From NCBI RefSeq assembly GCF_021018805.1, contig NC_086259.1, positions 2,046,001 to 2,110,000 of the forward strand: a DNA stretch of 64,000 bases, written 5' to 3'. Position numbers and translations under genes: made by a program. Positions 57,736 through 64,000 of the stretch are shown in pieces (position 1 is the stretch's first letter; each line of letters opens with the position of its first letter). The notes beneath the pieces were generated by a model. It was not told the origin of the DNA, ran no database searches, and worked only from the letters and a program-made list of their open reading frames with translations. The DNA comes from Prinia subflava (taxonomy: Eukaryota; Chordata; Aves; Passeriformes; Cisticolidae).

Positions 57736-59330
57736 GCTATGACAAAATCTTTATGAAGCTTTCAGGTTCCTGTGCAGGACCTGAGGCTTAAGGCCCTTTC
57801 ACAAACTATCCTGGGGTGTGACTGTGTGTCCTTCAAGCCTTCCTGGCAAATTCCCAGTCCTGTGGCTGGAGGGAGGACGCAGTGATGGCAGGACAGATGC
57901 CCATGCAGGCAGAGGGGGGAGGTGGGCTGGTGTTGTTCCCTGCATGTTGTTGGCTCAGCACCACCAGAGAGAAGAGCTGACGTGCAGAGTGTGCACCCCC
58001 AGCCTCCCACAGCTGGGGAACGTGTCAGGGCAGGCAGGGACTCAAGTGGCTTTTTTTGCCAAGTTACATGGAGGCAGGATACAAAGGAACAGTGTGGGAA
58101 TCCAGGAGGCCAGGAGAGCTCTCCTCCTGACCATAAACAAACAAACAGCCCTACTCTAACTACCCTTGAACTGGTGCCCAGCTCCCACATCCCACAGCAC
58201 CCCAGGGGGCTCTCACAGGTTCAGCCCAAGCTGCTGCTGCAGGTGCTGACCCTTTGTAGGTGTCTCCTCCTCACCTCTGGGTTCACTTGCCTTTGCACAC
58301 CTGTGGATCTCAAGCACTGTCATCTGCACTACCTGGCCACCCCCTTTGGTGCATCTCCCATAACTTGTGAAAACCACCAGCTGGTGCAGTTAGTGACAGC
58401 TCATTGCAGCAACCAGACTGCTGCTTCTGCCACATTTCTTACCCCTTCCCCTGCTTTAGTCTGACACAGCCTTTAGGTCCATTATTGCTGTGTTTGTTGC
58501 ATCAATGTCCTTGTACATTCACAAAAATCATTATCTTAACAAGACAGAAGAAATCCTGTGTGTTTGGGAATGCAAAGCCATAGGTATAACTCCTGTGGAG
58601 AAGAGAGATATTTTATTAGGCACACATGATAACAAAGTCGTTTCTGACTGTGTGAGAGGAAGTGTTCTGTCCATCTGTGGATTTCAACCCCAAATATAAA
58701 GACTGGTACAAAGACTGTCAAACAGCTGAGGAAGGAATAACACCAGAGCCACAGTGTATAAGCTACATTTAAGCAGCAGATTCTTACATTATGTAATTCC
58801 AAACCTCTTTTCATTTCGTAGCTTTAGTATTCATGGTCACTTGGCATAGGTTCCCAGCTGCACCTATATTTGAAGACATTCTTAGCAGTATATTTACTGA
58901 TAATATTTGGCAAGAACTGCTGCTATTCTGTTTATCACATTCTGTCAATAAAAGCTTTAATCTTTTTTTAAAGAGTGTATTAATTATCCATAATTACCAT
59001 AATTGTCTTTCCAAGGTGGTCACCAAGTATGTTCATTCTGTGCCAGTCCTGCTTCTCAGGTCATCTTGTTGCTAAGTGTGAAATATGTCCTTTTCATTAA
59101 AAGGACATATTTCTTTGCTGTTTGGTCTTTGCAACTTTCAAGCCTAATCAACAAGGAGGGAGATTTAATCCGTGAAATAGAGCGGCCAACAAGCTCTAAG
59201 TGATGTCCAGCTGTTAGAAACACAAATTCCTGGTCAGCAGAATTGCCTTGTTAAGGTTTGGGGCTGGACCTGTTCCAATGATCTCGTTCACCAAGAGAAG
59301 ACAGAATAGTAATTAATAAGAGACTACGTA
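57736..59330. other. Intergenic DNA before PDCD2L
   Basis: The first 500 bp may still be decayed CR1 5' sequence (GC-richer, minus strand), but I cannot confirm it. The rest is AT-rich with no gene recognised. A perfect inverted repeat, ATATGTCCTTTT/AAAAGGACATAT, lies at about 59084-59111. Confidence 0.45.
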
Positions 59331-59399
59331 CCTTGTAACCAGTGCACATTAATGCACTTTCGTTTGCTAAAAGGTGGAAGGAGTGGAAAGTTTGGCAAT

Positions 59400-59760
59400 C
59401 GTGCTTCTGGCTTCACGGATTTGCCACCCCGTGCCCTTTCCGCGCTGCAGTGTGGATGAATGAGTGCCGGGACTGCGGCGGGAAAGGGCCCGTTTGGGGC
59501 GGCCCCGAGCTCCCGGCAAAGGCTCCGCGCCTCAGCCGCGGGGCCGGCAGCGGCCACGGAGCTCCCGTGAGGGGAACGCCCGGCCCGCGGGCGCGCGCGC
59601 GGCGGGTGAGTCGGGCACGCGCACAGCAGCGGGGCCATGGCGGGCGGGCCGCCCGTGCTGCTGGGGCTGCGCGACGCCGCCATGAGGGGAACGGGCCCGG
59701 CCGGGCCGCTCCCCGCATGGGCCACCAACAAGCTGGGCGGCACCGCGGTAGGAATGTCAA
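59400..59760 (+). promoter_or_regulatory. CpG-island promoter of PDCD2L
   Basis: CpG-dense stretch with GCGCGCGCG runs surrounding the first coding exon of PDCD2L. No TATA box is seen. Confidence 0.5.
59637..59747 (+). CDS. PDCD2L: PDCD2L, first coding exon (partial gene)
   Basis: A 37-codon exon ending at donor GTAGGA. It encodes PVLLGLRDAAMRG and later AWATNKLGG, which match the N-terminus of PDCD2L (programmed cell death 2-like, a TSR4/PDCD2-type protein with roles in ribosomal protein handling and nuclear export). The last two codons read Thr-Ala where mammals have Ile-Pro, so a diverged or dead copy is possible. Exon 2 (Cys-rich domain) is not found before the window end; the following 4 kb are LTR and provirus sequence. 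The remaining exons probably lie beyond the window. Confidence 0.72.
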
Positions 59761-59844
59761 AGACGATTTCCCTGGAAATTAGCAAAAAGGAAGTGACAAG
59801 GAAATAGAGGGCAAGACCGGGTTGGCCGCTGTACTCGTGACCAA

Positions 59845-60549
59845 TGTTATAAATGCCAGGACAAATTTATTGCCAAATTCAATAATTTGGTTTATTAACA
59901 TCCAAATCACAAAATTTAGAATCAAATTATAACAATTTTAAACAATAAAAACAAAACAATACGAACCCCACGAACAGTGAAACTTCCTTGACAGAAGTTC
60001 TCCCGGGAAAAGTTGAGCCAAGGGTGACCCCAGAGACACAGGACCTGGCAGTCGGTGTATCTAGCTGGGTTCACGAATTTGCCATGTTCGAGGCTTGGTT
60101 TTTATACTCTTTATTCTGCCTCTGGCAATATTTCCCCATACTTCCCTTTGTTTCTTGGTTAGTTATTCAAACCCAAATTCGTCTCCGGTCAGATTGAAAA
60201 AGAGCTCCCCTCCCAAGTCCATGTGTTAATATTCAGTTTTTATGGATCCTTATAGTTGATGAATGTTTGAGACATGGGTGATATTGCTTGATGGTCTGTG
60301 AAGGTGGCTCCCGAGGTGTGAGTTGCTGATACCGGCTCATCTCAACCGGTCCCCTCCCAATACTTGAGAAGGCTGCAAAGTCTTTTGTTCCCTTCTGAAT
60401 GGAGACGCCTGATTTTCAGGGTGGTCAGTTTCACCATCTGCTGCAGAAACCTCCTGAAACACAGACTTTTACCTGATATAAATTTATACAGCTTTATAAT
60501 TTTCCAGTTTATCATAAGAACATGAATTAATCATCTCACGTTTTTCACA
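59845..60549 (-). mobile_element. Solo LTR, ERVL-type, in PDCD2L intron 1
   Basis: Plus-strand ends TGTTATAAATGCC and TTTTTCACA, with a perfect 5-bp target duplication ACCAA (59840-59844 and 60550-60554). A minus-strand AATAAA lies near 59866. Length 705 bp. The beginning resembles the LTR at 36000. Confidence 0.83.
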
Positions 60550-60559
60550 ACCAAGAAGA

Positions 60560-61647
60560 GCATACACACCTGCTATGGGTTGTAACCCTATAGGCAGGGA
60601 AGGTGGAGGTATAGGCTATACTGGACCTCTGTTATTTTTCTGTCACTCATCTTTTATCTTTTCCCTTTCAGGATGCCAGCAAAATTATGTCACAGATGCT
60701 ACCAAAAGCTTTATATGAAAAGAAACTGTGGTTCCTTTTTTATTATTCACACCCATGTCAACAGTCAATGTTATAACCCATCCAAATTAGGTACTTATGT
60801 GCAAAATGGGAAAAAATACTGGATTGCATAAAACTTAGGAACAAGTGGTAACAGGTTGGGAAGTGACTGTCCAAAAGGGGAGGGATGGATTTGTTTCACA
60901 TTTGCCATTGGGAGTAGAGTCCAAGATTTGGTAAAAGAGCAACTGGTACGCAAAAAGGCAACGCCAGACAGCAATCTAACTCTGTGTCAATTTCGCTCCA
61001 AGATTTGTATATGAAACTATATATAGAACAATTAGAAAATGAAATAGATATCTCAAGACTAGGGAAAAATCTGTTTGTGGAAAGATCTGTTAGAGGAAAG
61101 AATAAGTAAGGAACTGAACATAACCAGTTGTTGGGTTTGTGGAGGGCCTTTGATGTCAGAGGAGTGGCCACAGAAAAGCAGTAGCTTCGGCCCAGTTAAA
61201 CTCCTTAAGTGGAACCAGACAAATATAAAGGGGGAAAACCAGCCAGAAGGGTGGATTTTAAGTTCAACAGTGATAGCGGAAGAAAAAGAATGGCCCCCTG
61301 AAAGCATGTTAGAAACACATGGGCCAGCCATCTGGGCAAAAGATGGGAGTTGGGAATATCAGACCCCTATTTATATGCTGAATTGTATTATAAGACTCTA
61401 AGCAGTTGTAAAGATAATAACGAACAAAACTGCTCAGGTATTAATATTAAGATCAACAAAACCAAACGAGCTGCAGTGTATCAGAATAGGTTGACTTTAG
61501 CTGAAGAAGGAGATGTTTGTGGAAAATGTAATACATCAGATTGTTGTTTGAAAATAGATAACAACAAGGAGGCTGTCCTGGATATAGTCAATGATATCAG
61601 AAAAACAGCCCATGAATCAGTACAAAAATGGGAATCAAGGTTGAAAA
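60560..61647 (+). pseudogene. Endogenous retrovirus env remnant
   Basis: Broken plus-strand frames read as retroviral envelope. A surface-subunit CXXC motif (SCWVCGGP, near 61128) lies in the open stretch 61075-61401. After a frame change, the transmembrane-subunit C...CC motif (GDVCGKCNTSDCCL, near 61510-61551) lies in 61350-61652. Having both motifs is typical of gamma-type Env with covalently linked subunits. Several in-frame stops and frameshifts make it non-functional. It ends where an LTR begins, as the 3' end of a provirus would. Confidence 0.75.
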
Positions 61648-62099
61648 TGTAGGATAATGTATTGGGAACAGAATGGTGGAAGAAGCAAAGTTTCTTCCTT
61701 TTATGTGGATGCATGGCTGGAAAAGCAGGGACATGTGCACAATCCTGCTCTTAGCCTAAAGGATGAGTAGAAGCTGAAACATCCTTGAACTGTTCTTTAG
61801 ATGGGATAAGGATAAGGATAAAGTAAAGTTTGGAGCAATAGCCATAACAGGATGCTAGACAGGATGTGTTGACCATAAATTGGAGAAAGCTCACAGCATC
61901 CAGCCGCATGGACGTAGCTTCTAAGCCAATTACATATACTGTAAGGACGCGTGAACACTGTGGTTTAACCAATGGTGTTCAGAGTTAGGTGCATGATATG
62001 GTTAGCACAGTATAAATGTATGCCAAATAGCTGAATAAACGAGCAAGATTTCTAACTCATATTGAGTGCTGTCTTGACTTCAGCTGATCTCCGGCAACA
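61648..62099 (+). mobile_element. LTR between env and gag-pol remnants
   Basis: Ends CCGGCAACA at 62099, four bases before a primer-binding-like site. It contains TATAAA (62011-62016) and AATAAA (62034-62039). The 5' end is less sure; TGTAGGATAATG at 61648 is the candidate. It follows env directly, so it is the 3' LTR of one provirus and appears to serve as the 5' LTR of the next. Confidence 0.7.
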
Positions 62100-62103
62100 T
62101 TTC

Positions 62104-62121
62104 TGGCGCCCGAACCCTCAG
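62104..62121 (+). other. Retroviral primer-binding site
   Basis: TGGCGCCCGAACCCTCAG. The first 12 bases match the tRNA-Lys type and the last six diverge. The site lies four bases after the LTR end. Confidence 0.65.
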
Positions 62122-62229
62122 ATGGTGAAACGGGAACTCTCAAAATCTGTGGATAACTGAAAGAGGCAGACGGAGAGTGGGGATAAGAGCGGGAAAGCAT
62201 CTCAAAGGGAGACAGCTGGATTTCTGACT

Positions 62230-62610
62230 ATGAGCTCAAATCAGACCCGCATAGAGTTAAGACCACTAACCCTGAACAATGGACTGGGGGGCAGCCCTCA
62301 GTCTGTTGAAATGTATCCTTGCCAAGCGAGGGATAAACACCGAGGAGAGACAGCTCAAAGCTTTTAAAATGGGCTAAAGAACATGGATATATGAAAGACA
62401 TATCACTAATCTTTAGCCCTGAAGAATGGAGGGAGGTGGGTGATGCCCTATGGGAAGAGACGATTGAAGGAAGTACATCAGCTAAAGAGCTGGGGGGCTT
62501 GTGGCATGGAGTGATAAACACATTACTACAGATGAAAGTGGAACACAAGGTCTCTCTGGCAGCTACAGAGGCGGTACGCCCTCCAGCTGCAACCCTCCCT
62601 GGTCCCTGAA
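62230..62610 (+). pseudogene. ERV gag remnant (matrix region)
   Basis: Lies between the primer-binding site and pol, with broken frames. The longest, 62391-62609, begins MKDISLIFSPEEW and stops at 62609. The position right after the leader suggests the gag N-terminus. Capsid, nucleocapsid and protease coding sequence is missing before pol, so a large internal deletion is implied. Confidence 0.55.
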
Positions 62611-62817
62611 GCAATGACTTCTCAGATCGGAGGATTTTTTGCAACTGATCATATGCAGCCAAAAAGCTCTGCTGCTGACATGGTGAAAAGGGAAGCAGCC
62701 ACCAAAAGGGAAGCAGCTGCCAAGACAGCAGACGTTTTGACTCAGCGAGACACAGTCCCTAAACCCGTGCCGAGTCATGATGTAATAGAGCAAAGCGAAG
62801 CAGCTTTCCAACCAGTT

Positions 62818-63502
62818 CGTACTGCCTGGCAGGACTGTGTTATCTACCGTTACATGGATGATATCCTGGTTGCCAAAGCAGTCCCGTTTCAACAGTCTGA
62901 TGTAGAATATCTTGCAACTGCTTTAAGGAAAGCTGGGTTGCAAATTCTGCCTGAAAGGATTCAACAGAAGAGCCCTTGGAAATATTTGGGTTGGCTCATA
63001 ACTGATGCAGTCCATAACTGGTCTGCAGTCCAGTTATGGAGTCTCATATATGCAGTTATATATATATATATATGCAGTTATATATATATATATATGCAGT
63101 TATGCAGTCTCATAACTGATAATCAGTCCACAAAAAATCACCATTAAAACTCAAATTTCCATGCTCACAGATGTGCAGATGCTTCTTGGTGATCTACAGT
63201 GGGTTTGAACTCTAGTTGGCATTATAAACGATGAATTGTACCCACTCTTGCCACTACTCAGAGGTACTGATGCAGATCAACATATAGAACTTACTCAAGA
63301 GCAGCAAGACTGTATTAACCCCCTTGGTCATCTCATTTCCACTCAGTGGGCTTCACGTCATTTGTTTGTGGTGACACGACCCACCACTACTTTTGCTGTG
63401 CTTTGTCACTGGCAAAAGAAAAACGGGGGGAAAGGGAGGCCTAAGACAACAAGTGATGCCATTGACAAGCCGAACATCGTGGTGTATTTACATTGTTTGT
63501 GA
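62818..63502 (+). pseudogene. ERV pol remnant with YMDD motif
   Basis: Contains the reverse-transcriptase active-site motif YRYMDDILVA (about 62848-62877), a following KYLGW segment, and after a frame break a connection-region stretch (LYPLLPLLRGTDAD, 63236 on). Only the palm end and connection of RT survive. A TA-rich tandem repeat interrupts it at 63050-63107. It is non-functional. Confidence 0.78.
63050..63107. repeat. TA-rich tandem repeat inside pol
   Basis: Repeated modules of (TA)n followed by TGCAGTTA, flanked by copies of CAGTCTCATA. It has expanded inside the pol remnant and breaks homology. Confidence 0.8.
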
Positions 63503-64000
63503 CAATCTTGTGAATGTGACAGTTGGCAGGGAAAGATTAGGTGTGGAGGCTGCCAGCAAATTATTTGGATCCTTAGGAGTCACCTCTGTTTGACTGCCAG
63601 TTGTATTAGCTGTGATGGTAACTTTCACCCTGGAAATCCTTGGGCAGCATTAAGTGATTATTTAGGAGAAGTACAGTTATACGATCACAGTTTAGAGGGT
63701 ATGTTTGAAAACAAAGGAGCCAGACACAGAGCCTGGGTAGTTTGGCTTGTCCAGCAAACTTTGAAACCTGTGGTTACCCTTAGGGATACACATATTTTGG
63801 AACAGCAGTGCAGTAGGGGAGTGAGAGTCCCTATGGGGTTCCTGAAGATAGATGGGAAAGGATGTGCCAGTACTGGCAGCGGCACTGTAGTGGTCATTGT
63901 AATCACCATTCTAGCCACACTACACAAGGTTAATGCTGTCACAGTAGACCCTGGGAAAGCCTTGTTTGACCCCAGAGAAAATGTTTGGGTAACACTGGCA
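63503..64000 (+). pseudogene. Open frame running off the window, probable ERV env 5' part
   Basis: One frame stays open for 166 codons from 63503 to the window edge. It starts with a Cys-rich stretch (CECDSW, CGGCQQ, CISCDG), then a hydrophobic segment (TVVVIVITILATL, about 63885-63923) and ENVWVTLA at the edge. Position after pol and the signal-anchor-like segment suggest an envelope leader, but this is inference. It has no clear start codon before 63701. Confidence 0.45.

Overview
The window reads as avian nuclear DNA, most likely from a songbird. It has small introns, CpG-rich promoters with GC-rich minisatellites, CR1 LINE fragments and many ERVK- and ERVL-type LTRs. No bacterial or plasmid features and no CRISPR array are visible. 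The gene order RRAD (-), CIAO2B (-), carboxylesterase (+), carboxylesterase (+) matches human 16q22.1 (RRAD, CIAO2B, CES2, CES3). The following gene, PDCD2L, lies on human 19q13. Bird chromosome 11 carries both blocks, so the window fits a chromosome-11-like region.

Layout: 1-257 is a 44-bp minisatellite. RRAD (minus strand) occupies about 4.4-8.65 kb: four coding exons, 295 residues, and a non-coding first exon. About 14 kb of intergenic DNA follows, holding an isolated GC-rich patch and a 40-bp minisatellite. CIAO2B (minus strand, 23.4-25.03 kb) has five coding exons and 162 residues. Its first intron has the signature of a minor-spliceosome (U12) AT-AC intron. A 15-bp minisatellite abuts its start codon, and an 18-bp minisatellite sits before carboxylesterase gene A (26.465-35.702 kb, 13 exons, 563 residues). 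Three solo LTRs and a CR1 fragment fill 36-41.3 kb. Carboxylesterase gene B (42.28-53.416 kb, 13 exons, 553 residues) has a TATA box. Its intron 5 carries an ERVK-type element made of two inverted LTRs, each followed by a primer-binding site. From 54.1 to 57.7 kb a minus-strand CR1 has been split by three LTR insertions. Exon 1 of PDCD2L (59.637-59.747 kb) is followed by a solo LTR, then by decayed provirus remains in the unusual order env, LTR, primer-binding site, gag, pol, to the window end.

How the genes relate: RRAD is an RGK-family GTP-binding regulator of calcium channels. CIAO2B is a subunit of the cytosolic iron-sulfur targeting complex. The two carboxylesterases are tandem duplicates with identical lengths for six internal exons, signal peptides and ER-retrieval tails, so both should act in the ER lumen on esters, acyl-CoAs and xenobiotics. 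Gene B has standard active-site motifs. Gene A keeps the catalytic Ser, Glu and His but has unusual residues in the oxyanion-hole and nucleophile-elbow motifs. All exon borders come from reading splice signals and protein continuity by eye; none was tested with transcripts.
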